26,876 nt of DNA from CAZHAC01 sp964383855 (GTDB lineage: Bacteria; Chloroflexota; Dormibacteria; Dormibacterales; Dormibacteraceae): NCBI GenBank assembly GCA_964383855.1, contig CAYLIP010000037.1:1-26876 (forward strand), given 5' to 3'. The first letter of the stretch is position 1. Each line of letters opens with the position of its first letter. Made by a program: the position numbers and the translations under genes. Below the pieces are notes generated by a model. That model saw only the letters and a list, made by a program, of their open reading frames with translations. It was not told the origin of the DNA and did no database searches. Positions 6,814 to 12,931 of this stretch are shown here, in pieces.

Positions 6814-9800
6814 ATGCCGCACGCCCCAGACACCTTCGTCCACCTCCACAACCACACCGAGTTCTCCCTGCTCGACGGCGCCAGCCGTATCAGGGCCATG
6901 GTCGCCCGGGCCGCCGAGCTGGAGATGCCGGCCCTGGCTCTCACCGACCACGGCGTGATGTACGGCGCCGTCTCCTTCTACAAGGAGTGCAAGCTCGCCG
7001 GCATCAAGCCGATCCTGGGCTGCGAGCTCTACGTGGCACCCCGATCCAGGCACAGCAAGGAGGGCCGCGCCGACCGCGACCCCTATCACCTGACGGTGCT
7101 GGCGCGGGACGCCGAGGGCTACCGGAACCTGATGCGGCTCTGCTCGGCCGGCCAGATGGAGGGCCTCTACTACAAGCCCCGGGTCGACCGCGAGATCCTG
7201 GCCCAGCATGCCGGAGGTCTCACCGTGCTCTCCGGCTGCCTGGGCGGCGAGGTGGCCACCAAGGTGATGCAGGGCGACCTGGAGGCCGCGCGGGAGACGG
7301 TGGCCACCTACCGCGACATCTTCGGAGCCGACGGCTACTTCCTCGAGGTCCAGAGTCATGGGGCGGCGACCGATTCGCCCGGCGGCAGGGAGCTGGTCGA
7401 GAGCCAGCAGAAAGTGAACGCGGCCGTGCTCGGCTTCGCGCGAGAGTTCGGGCTGCGCGCCTGCGCGACCAACGACCTGCACTACGTCCACGAGCACGAC
7501 TCCGAGGCGCACGACGTCCTGCTCTGCCTGCAGACCGGGGCCCGCTTCGACGATCCCCGGCGCTGGCGTTTCGAGTCTCGGGACTTCTATCTCAAGTCGG
7601 CTGCCGAGATGGCGGCGGCGTTGCCCGGCGCCGAGTACGCGGACGCGCTGGCGGCCACGCTCGACATCGCCAGCCAGGTCAGCCTGAAGGTCGAGCTCGG
7701 GGTCACCCTGCTGCCTCCCTTCGACTGTCCCGACGGCCTCAGCCCCGACCAGTACCTGGCCCGGCTGGCCGAGAAGGGCCTCCGGTGGCGCTACGGAGAG
7801 GAGCCTCCGGCCGCCGCCCATGCCCGCCTCGCCGAGGAGCTGGAGGTGATCCGCCAGACCGGGTACTCCTCCTACTTCCTGATCGTCTGGGACTTCTACA
7901 ACTTCTCCCGGGAGCAGCGCATCATGACCGGTCCCGGTCGCGGCAGCGCCGCCGGATCGCTGGTCTCCTACTGCCTGGGCATCACCAACCTGGATCCCAT
8001 CCAGCATGGGCTGCTCTTCGAGCGCTTTCTCAACAAGGACCGGGTCTCGATGCCAGACATCGACTGCGACTTCTCGGTCGAGGGCAGGGAGCGCGTCATC
8101 CGCTACGTCACCGAGAAGTACGGGAGCGAGCGGGTGGCCCAGATCATCACGTTCACGACGATGGCCTCCAAGGCGGCCATCCGCGATGTCGGACGCGTTC
8201 TCGACGTGCCGCTCAAGGAGGCCGACCGGCTATCCAAGCTGGTGCCCGTGCACCAGGGCCGCTCGAAGTCGCTCGATGACGCGCTCAAGGAGGTGCCCGA
8301 GTTCCGAGAGGCCTACGAGGCGCCGCCGATCCGGACGCCCGACGGGCGCAGCGTCAGCCTGCACCAGCTGATCGACGTCGCTCGCTCGCTGGAGGGAGTC
8401 TCGCGCAACGTCAGCGTCCACGCGGCGGGAGTTGTGATCGCGCCCGAGCCGCTGGTCAACTTCGCCCCGCTGCAGTACGGCCCGCGGTCGTCGGTGGCCG
8501 TTGGCGACGAGCCGCGCCAGGTCATCACGCAGTACGACATGAAGGCCGTCTCCGAGATCGGGCTTCTCAAGATGGACTTCCTCGGCCTCCAGAACCTCGA
8601 CATCATCGCCACCTGCCTGAAGCTCGTTAAGGAGAACCGCGGGGTCGAGATCGATCTCGAGAAGCTGCCCTTCGACGACTCCAAGGCGTACGACCTGATC
8701 AGCGCCGCCGACACCCACGGGGTGTTCCAGTTCGAAGGTTCGGGCATGCGCCGGATGCTCCAGGAGATGAAGCCCAGGCGCTTTGAGGATGTGGTGGCGG
8801 CGGGCGCCCTCTACCGGCCGGGTCCGATGCAGTTCATCCCCAACTACCTGGCCCGCAAGCAGGGCCGGGAGAAGGTCGAATACCTGCATCCGCTGCTCGA
8901 GGGCGTGCTCGGCGACACCTACGGCGTCCTCATCTACCAGGAGCAGGTCATGAAGCTGGCCCAGGTGCTGGCCGGCTACTCGCTCTCCGAGGCCGACATC
9001 CTGCGGGCCGCCATGGGCAAGAAGGACAAGGCCAAGATGGCCGTCCAGCGCGAGAAGTTCGTCAGGGGCTGCGTCGAGAATTCCATCTCTCAGGCCATCG
9101 CCGAACAGCTGTTCGACATCATCGCCAAGTTCGCCGAGTACGCCTTCAACCGCGCCCATTCGGCGGCCTATGGCGTCGTCAGCTACCAGACCGCCTATCT
9201 GAAGGCCAACTATCCGCTCGAGTACATGACCTCGCTGCTGCGTCACTACTCCGGCAACGCGGACGACGTCGCGGCGACGATCGTCGACTGCCGCGCCCGC
9301 GGCATCGAGGTGCTGGCCCCCGACGTCAACGTGTCCCGCGCCGACTTCGCGATCGAGTCGCACACCACCATCCGGTTCGGGCTGTCGGCGATCAAGAACG
9401 TGGGCGCGCGGGCGGTCGAGCTGATCGTTGCCGACCGCGACGAGCACGGTCCCTTCGAGTCCCTGCAGGACATCTGCGACCGCGTCGGCGGACTGCAGGA
9501 GGTGAACCGGCGAGTGCTCGAATCCCTGATCCGGAGCGGCGCGTGCGACTCGGTCGGGGAGCGCAACCAGATGCTCGGCATCCTGGACCACGTGCTGCAG
9601 GTGGCCGAGCAGGCCCGCCGCGACCGCGAGTCGGGGCAGACCTCCCTGTTCGCGATGGCGGGCGCGGAGGAGCCGGCTGCGATCGAGTACCGGGGCGGCG
9701 ACGTGGTCCCGATGTCCGACGACGAGAAGCTGCGCGGAGAGAAGGAGCTGCTCGGCCTCTATCTCTCCGACCATCCCCTGAACCGCATCGCCGGTGAGCT

Positions 9801-10542
9801 GGCGCGCCTGACCGATGCCCGCGCGGTCGAGGTCACCACCGACCTGGAGGGCCAGGAGGTGCGGATCGGCGGGCTGGTCCGCGAGATACGGCGGGTGGTG
9901 ACCAAGAAGGGCCAGATCATGGCCTACGGCACCATCGAGGACCTGACGGGCGCGGTCGACGTGATCCTCTTTCCGCAGAAGTACGAGCTCTACCGCAAGC
10001 TCTTCGACTCCGACCGGCCGCTGGTCATCCAGGGCAAGGTCGACGCCCGCTCAGGCGGCCGGAGCAGCGGCGCCGCCAATGGGGGCGTAACCGGCGGCCC
10101 GGCCGCCGGCGGCGACGAGGAGCCGGCCGCCGAGGAGCCGGCCGAGCAGGCCTCCGTAATGGTCGACTTCGCCTGGGCCTGGGACGACCCGGAATGCGTT
10201 GCGGTCGAGCGCGAGTACGTGATCCACGTCAGCGTTCCCGACGAGGACCCGGCGGTCGTCGACAAGCTGACCGCCATGTTCATGCGGCACCCGGGCGAGA
10301 GCGACGTCTTCCTGCATCTGATGGTCAGTGGGCGAGAGGTCGTCGTGCAGGCCGGCGACCGCTACCATGTCTCGGCCGACGGCGCGCTGGCCGCCGAGGT
10401 CACCGCACTGCTCGGCGACGGCGCGGTCCGGCTGGTCCCGGTCCGGCCCCGGGCGAGCGCCGAGGAGCGGCCGCGCTGGAGGACGAATGGCAACGGGCAT
10501 GGCAACGGACGAGGTCGCGCGGGTGGAGCAGCAGCCGGCTGA
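6814..10542 (+). CDS. dnaE: DNA polymerase III alpha subunit (replicative polymerase)
   Basis: This is a 1242-residue C-family polymerase, the catalytic subunit of the chromosomal replicase. The N-terminal PHP domain begins HLHNHTEFSLLDGASRI and keeps DHGVMYG, CELYVAP and TNDLHYVH, so its metal site may be active. The palm-domain catalytic aspartates are in MPDIDCDF (D415, D417) and KMDFLGL (D588). GPGRGSAAGSLVSYCLGIT is the conserved nucleotide-binding region. FEYAFNRAHSAAYGVVSYQTAYLKANYP-type sequence (starting AEYAFNRAHS here) follows, then the helix-hairpin-helix region and an OB fold (VRIGGLVREIRRVVTKKGQ). Around residues 1080-1115 there is a Gly/Ala/Glu-rich low-complexity linker. The protein is longer than typical DnaE (about 1160). 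The last 19 codons overlap mtrB and encode a Gly/Asn/Ala-rich tail. No intein is seen. Confidence 0.97.
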   Translation: MPHAPDTFVHLHNHTEFSLLDGASRIRAMVARAAELEMPALALTDHGVMYGAVSFYKECKLAGIKPILGCELYVAPRSRHSKEGRADRDPYHLTVLARDAEGYRNLMRLCSAGQMEGLYYKPRVDREILAQHAGGLTVLSGCLGGEVATKVMQGDLEAARETVATYRDIFGADGYFLEVQSHGAATDSPGGRELVESQQKVNAAVLGFAREFGLRACATNDLHYVHEHDSEAHDVLLCLQTGARFDDPRRWRFESRDFYLKSAAEMAAALPGAEYADALAATLDIASQVSLKVELGVTLLPPFDCPDGLSPDQYLARLAEKGLRWRYGEEPPAAAHARLAEELEVIRQTGYSSYFLIVWDFYNFSREQRIMTGPGRGSAAGSLVSYCLGITNLDPIQHGLLFERFLNKDRVSMPDIDCDFSVEGRERVIRYVTEKYGSERVAQIITFTTMASKAAIRDVGRVLDVPLKEADRLSKLVPVHQGRSKSLDDALKEVPEFREAYEAPPIRTPDGRSVSLHQLIDVARSLEGVSRNVSVHAAGVVIAPEPLVNFAPLQYGPRSSVAVGDEPRQVITQYDMKAVSEIGLLKMDFLGLQNLDIIATCLKLVKENRGVEIDLEKLPFDDSKAYDLISAADTHGVFQFEGSGMRRMLQEMKPRRFEDVVAAGALYRPGPMQFIPNYLARKQGREKVEYLHPLLEGVLGDTYGVLIYQEQVMKLAQVLAGYSLSEADILRAAMGKKDKAKMAVQREKFVRGCVENSISQAIAEQLFDIIAKFAEYAFNRAHSAAYGVVSYQTAYLKANYPLEYMTSLLRHYSGNADDVAATIVDCRARGIEVLAPDVNVSRADFAIESHTTIRFGLSAIKNVGARAVELIVADRDEHGPFESLQDICDRVGGLQEVNRRVLESLIRSGACDSVGERNQMLGILDHVLQVAEQARRDRESGQTSLFAMAGAEEPAAIEYRGGDVVPMSDDEKLRGEKELLGLYLSDHPLNRIAGELARLTDARAVEVTTDLEGQEVRIGGLVREIRRVVTKKGQIMAYGTIEDLTGAVDVILFPQKYELYRKLFDSDRPLVIQGKVDARSGGRSSGAANGGVTGGPAAGGDEEPAAEEPAEQASVMVDFAWAWDDPECVAVEREYVIHVSVPDEDPAVVDKLTAMFMRHPGESDVFLHLMVSGREVVVQAGDRYHVSADGALAAEVTALLGDGAVRLVPVRPRASAEERPRWRTNGNGHGNGRGRAGGAAAG
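10478..10482 (+). promoter_or_regulatory. Ribosome-binding site (GGAGG) of mtrB, inside dnaE
   Basis: GGAGG is followed by four bases and the ATG at 10487. It decides the choice of that start over the in-frame ATG at 10499 and GTG at 10523. The site lies within the 3' end of dnaE, which suggests translational coupling. Confidence 0.6.
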
Positions 10543-10762
10543 GCGGGCCCTGGAGGGCCGCTACGTGGTCGTCAAGGCGCTCGAGGACGGCGTGACCATC
10601 ATGGGTTTGACGCGCGGGCGCGACACCCGGTCCCACCACTCCGAGAAGCTCGACCGGGGGGAGGTGATGGTGGCGCAGTTCACCGACCTCACGGCGGCCA
10701 TCAAGATCCGCGGGCGGGCGGAGATCCTGACCGACGTCGGAATGGTGACCAGCGGGGACTAA
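10487..10762 (+). CDS. mtrB: Tryptophan RNA-binding attenuation protein (TRAP) homologue
   Basis: TRAP is an 11-subunit ring that, when loaded with tryptophan, binds (G/U)AG repeats in RNA and controls trp operon attenuation and translation in Bacillus. From residue 26 this 91-residue protein aligns without gaps to B. subtilis MtrB as I remember it. The shared blocks are VKALEDGV, GLTRG, HHSEKLD, GEV, AQFT and AIKIRGRA. The RNA-contacting residues K37, K56 and R58 of B. subtilis correspond to K54, K73 and R75. Tryptophan-pocket positions T25, T30, Q47, T49 and T52 correspond to T42, T47, Q64, T66 and T69. The first 25 residues are extra and variable. Later starts at 10499 or 10523 would give the usual length of about 75-87 residues. 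It overlaps dnaE by 56 bases. No trp, folate or anti-TRAP gene is in the window. Confidence 0.92.
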   Translation: MATGMATDEVARVEQQPAERALEGRYVVVKALEDGVTIMGLTRGRDTRSHHSEKLDRGEVMVAQFTDLTAAIKIRGRAEILTDVGMVTSGD

Positions 10763-10772
10763 AGCCTCGGAG

Positions 10773-10819
10773 CCAGCGCAAAAAGAACGGCGCGCAAGAA
10801 CGCTGGTCAGCTCCGTTCT
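10773..10819 (+). repeat. Interleaved inverted repeats between mtrB and the small membrane-protein gene
   Basis: CCAGCG (10773-10778) pairs with CGCTGG (10801-10806), and AGAACGG (10784-10790) pairs with CCGTTCT (10813-10819). The order a-b-a'-b' is that of an H-type pseudoknot or of two mutually exclusive hairpins. AAGAACG is also directly repeated at 10783 and 10796. The segment ends eight bases before the next ATG. Function is unknown. Confidence 0.4.
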
Positions 10820-10826
10820 GCTGGAC

Positions 10827-11042
10827 ATGGCAGAACCGCCGCCGAACTGGCTCGGCCAGGTCGAGCCGGGCCCCGCCAGGCAGGAGCCGAAGTACCTGAC
10901 CACCAGGATTGCCGCCCATCCGTGGGAGGCGGCGCCGCCCTCGCGCGCGCACCGCTACCTCCTCCGGGGCGCGCTCGCCGCCGCCATCCTCCTGCTCGGG
11001 CTCGTGCTCTGGTCCATGCATGGCCAGATCCGCCTCGGCTGA
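10827..11042 (+). CDS. Small single-span membrane protein, function unknown
   Basis: This is a 71-residue protein I do not recognise. The N-terminal 45 residues are Pro-rich and polar (MAEPPPNWLGQVEPGP), with a basic patch SRAHRYLLRG. One strong hydrophobic helix follows (ALAAAILLLGLVLWSM, about residues 48-64) and then a short tail, HGQIRLG. The charge pattern predicts the N terminus inside and a short C terminus outside. It lies 64 bases after mtrB on the same strand and converges on the ABC permease. It does not resemble anti-TRAP (no zinc-binding Cys motif). No close Shine-Dalgarno sequence is visible. The coding call rests on codon usage, the well-formed membrane helix and the fit between flanking genes. 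Confidence 0.6.
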   Translation: MAEPPPNWLGQVEPGPARQEPKYLTTRIAAHPWEAAPPSRAHRYLLRGALAAAILLLGLVLWSMHGQIRLG

Positions 11043-11050
11043 GCCCAGCC
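11037..11050. terminator. Short GC hairpin between convergent genes
   Basis: GGCTG (11037-11041) and CAGCC (11046-11050) form a 5-bp stem with a 4-base loop. It overlaps the stop of the small membrane-protein gene and ends just before the convergent ABC permease stop. It lacks a U tract and is weak evidence for termination. Confidence 0.3.
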
Positions 11051-11054
11051 ACGG

Positions 11055-11822
11055 CTAGGTCGTCAGGTACCGGTCCAGCAGGCGCACCGTGATCGGCGCG
11101 ATCAGCGCGGTCACCGCCAGCAGGTAGGCGGCGTCGATCCAGAGCGCCCCTCCGATCTGGCCCTGGGCCAGCCCCCGCGAGATCTGCACGACGTGGTAGA
11201 GCGGCGTGATCCAGATCGGCGCCTGCAGGTAGCCGGGCAGGCGGTCGACCGGGAAGAAGGCCCCGGAGAAGAAGAACATGGGCGAGATCACGAGCTCGGT
11301 GTAGTAGAAGAGGTTGTTGAACCGCCTTCCGGTGACGATCGCCCAGGCCATGGCCGGCGCCGCGAAGAGCGGTCCGGTCGCGGCCAGCAGGAGGGGGAGC
11401 AGCAGGGCCCAGGGTGACGCGAAGAGCCCGAGCAGCAGCATGACCAGCATGAACACGCCGCCGTACATGACCGCCCGCGTCGACTCCCAGAGAAAGGTCC
11501 CGAGCACGATCTCCAAGGGGCTGACCGGAGTGGTGGAGACGGCCTCGTAGACCGCCCACTCGTGGAGCTTGACCCAGGTCCCGAACATGGTGTCGAAGGT
11601 CACGATGTTCATGGCCGTGATGGCGAGCAGCCCGGGCGCCACGAAGGCGAGGTAGGACCCGGGCCGGCCCAGCGAGATGTAGGAGCCGAGTGCGAAGCCG
11701 AAGGCCACCAGCCACATCAGGGGCTGGCCGAAGTTGAGAAGCAGGGATGTCCGCCACAGGTGGCGCCAGACCAGCGCCTCCCGGACCCAGATGCTGGAGC
11801 CGCGCCGCAGGGTCTGGACCAT
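11055..11822 (-). CDS. ABC-2 type transporter permease (NodJ/DrrB-like)
   Basis: This is a 255-residue integral membrane subunit of an ABC-2 exporter. The start VREALVWRHLWRTSLLLNFGQPLMWLVAFGFALG gives a cytoplasmic amphipathic segment and the first of about six membrane helices. A conserved central stretch (starting TFDTMFGTWVKLHEWAVYEA) is the coupling-helix region, and FFSGAFFPVDRLP with a final helix near RLLDRYL is typical of NodJ/DrrB-type permeases. The ATG directly abuts the TAG of the ATP-binding gene with no gap, so the two are co-translated and form one transporter. Members of this family export lipids, oligosaccharides or drugs. Nothing here identifies the cargo. Confidence 0.9.
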   Translation of the reverse strand: MVQTLRRGSSIWVREALVWRHLWRTSLLLNFGQPLMWLVAFGFALGSYISLGRPGSYLAFVAPGLLAITAMNIVTFDTMFGTWVKLHEWAVYEAVSTTPVSPLEIVLGTFLWESTRAVMYGGVFMLVMLLLGLFASPWALLLPLLLAATGPLFAAPAMAWAIVTGRRFNNLFYYTELVISPMFFFSGAFFPVDRLPGYLQAPIWITPLYHVVQISRGLAQGQIGGALWIDAAYLLAVTALIAPITVRLLDRYLTT

Positions 11823-12761
11823 CTACTCGGTCTCCTCCAGGCGGCGGCCCGTGAGGTGGATGAAGACGTCCTCGAGGGTCGCCGGGCGGACCATCCCGGC
11901 ATCGCCGCCGGTGAGGGCTCGGACCAGGGCCAGTCCTGCCTCGGGCTCGTCCGCGAACACCAGGAGGCGGTCGCCGAGCAGCTCCAGGCGGCGAATTCCC
12001 GGGTGGGCCCCCGGTGGGGCGGCGCCCAGCGGCCAGGGCACCTCGACCACCTGCTCGCCGGCATGCCGGCGGATCAGCTCGCGGGGCGCGCCGTGCTCCA
12101 CGATCCTCCCGGCGTCCATCACCACCACCTCCTCGCAGAGGCGTGCCGCCTCCTCCATGTAGTGCGTGGTGAGAACCACCGTCACTCCACGCCGGCGCAG
12201 TTCGGCGATCCTCTGCCAGACCACGATCCGGGCCTGCGGATCGAGCCCCGTCGTGGGCTCGTCGAGCACCAGCAGCTGCGGTTCGTGCATCAGGGAGCGG
12301 GCCACCAGCAGCCTCCGCTGCATCCCCCCCGACAGGTCGCGCACGCTGGCCCGGGCGCGGTCCCCGAGTTCGAAGAAGTCGAGCAGCTCGCCTGCCCGGG
12401 CCCGGACACCGGGACCGCGGAGCCCGAAGTGGCCGGCGAACACGATCAGGTTCTCGAGCACGTCGAGGTCCAGGTCGAGGTCGTTGGCCTGGGTCACCAC
12501 TCCGAGCCGCTGCCGCACCTCGCGCCGGGAGCGGTCGGGGTCGAGGCCGAGCACCGCCAGGCGTCCCGCGTCGCGGCGGAGGCGCCCGTAGAGCATCCGC
12601 ATGGTCGTCGTCTTGCCCGCCCCGTTGGGCCCCAGGAAGCCGAAGCAGACGCCATCCGGCACCACGAAGTCGATTCCGTCGACCGCGCGGCGCTCGCCGT
12701 AGCTCTTGACGAGGCCCTCGGCCGCAACGGCCGCGGACCGGGGATGGGGGAGGGGGATCAC
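11823..12761 (-). CDS. ABC transporter ATP-binding protein (NodI/DrrA-like)
   Basis: This is a 312-residue ATPase that would power the permease directly downstream. Walker A is GPNGAGKTTT (44-53), the signature is LSGGMQRRLLVARSL, Walker B with the catalytic Glu is LLVLDEPTTGLDP, and the switch His is in VLTTHYMEEA. A C-terminal extension of about 80 residues ends FIHLTGRRLEE, as is usual in DrrA/NodI-type exporters. The GTG start is supported by AAGGAG five bases upstream (12772-12767 on the minus strand). The leader contains a strong GC palindrome just upstream of that site. Its promoter region is shared back to back with the long operon that starts at 12932. Confidence 0.93.
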   Translation of the reverse strand: MIPLPHPRSAAVAAEGLVKSYGERRAVDGIDFVVPDGVCFGFLGPNGAGKTTTMRMLYGRLRRDAGRLAVLGLDPDRSRREVRQRLGVVTQANDLDLDLDVLENLIVFAGHFGLRGPGVRARAGELLDFFELGDRARASVRDLSGGMQRRLLVARSLMHEPQLLVLDEPTTGLDPQARIVVWQRIAELRRRGVTVVLTTHYMEEAARLCEEVVVMDAGRIVEHGAPRELIRRHAGEQVVEVPWPLGAAPPGAHPGIRRLELLGDRLLVFADEPEAGLALVRALTGGDAGMVRPATLEDVFIHLTGRRLEETE

Positions 12762-12777
12762 GGCTGCTCCTTGGCTG

Positions 12778-12793
12778 CCGGCGCGCGCGCCGG
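12778..12793 (-). repeat. 16-bp perfect alternating GC palindrome in the exporter leader
   Basis: CCGGCGCGCGCGCCGG reads the same on both strands. It lies 5 bases upstream of the AAGGAG ribosome-binding site of the ABC ATPase gene. In RNA it could form a tight hairpin that limits ribosome loading; in DNA the alternating pyrimidine-purine run could adopt a Z form. Either role is inference. Confidence 0.5.
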
Positions 12794-12836
12794 GGTGTGC
12801 TCTCGACGGGGTGGGATGACGGAGTGCGGCCGGGTC

Positions 12837-12852
12837 CTAGAGCAGCATCTAG
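12837..12852. promoter_or_regulatory. Inverted repeat CTAGA-N6-TCTAG at the predicted exporter transcription start
   Basis: A 5-bp inverted repeat with a 6-base centre spans 12837-12852. It covers the predicted start (about 12851) of the minus-strand transcript from the TATCAT -10 box. Its position fits an operator, but no regulator gene is adjacent. Confidence 0.35.
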
Positions 12853-12857
12853 CGCCG

Positions 12858-12863
12858 ATGATA
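12858..12863 (-). promoter_or_regulatory. -10 box (TATCAT) for the divergent ABC exporter genes
   Basis: TATCAT on the minus strand matches TATAAT at 5 of 6 positions. It would give a leader of about 90 bases before the GTG at 12761. The -35 region is not consensus. Confidence 0.45.
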
Positions 12864-12878
12864 GAGCCGCCGGGGGCC

Positions 12879-12894
12879 GGTAAGCTTCGTTACC
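12879..12894. promoter_or_regulatory. Inverted repeat GGTAA-N6-TTACC in the divergent control region
   Basis: GGTAA (12879-12883) and TTACC (12890-12894) form a 5-bp inverted repeat. It contains TAAGCT (12881-12886), a possible TANNNT -10 box for the plus-strand operon, and lies where the -35 of the minus-strand promoter would be. It could be an operator affecting both directions. The remainder of the 170-base divergent gap holds nothing else I can name. Confidence 0.35.
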
Positions 12895-12931
12895 TCCGAG
12901 GCCTGGCCGGCGTTCGGGCGATGCAACCAGC

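Noticed and set aside
6814..10542. Intein in dnaE
   Set aside because: DnaE is a common intein host, but the catalytic regions read straight through without any insertion; extra length comes from a low-complexity linker and tail.
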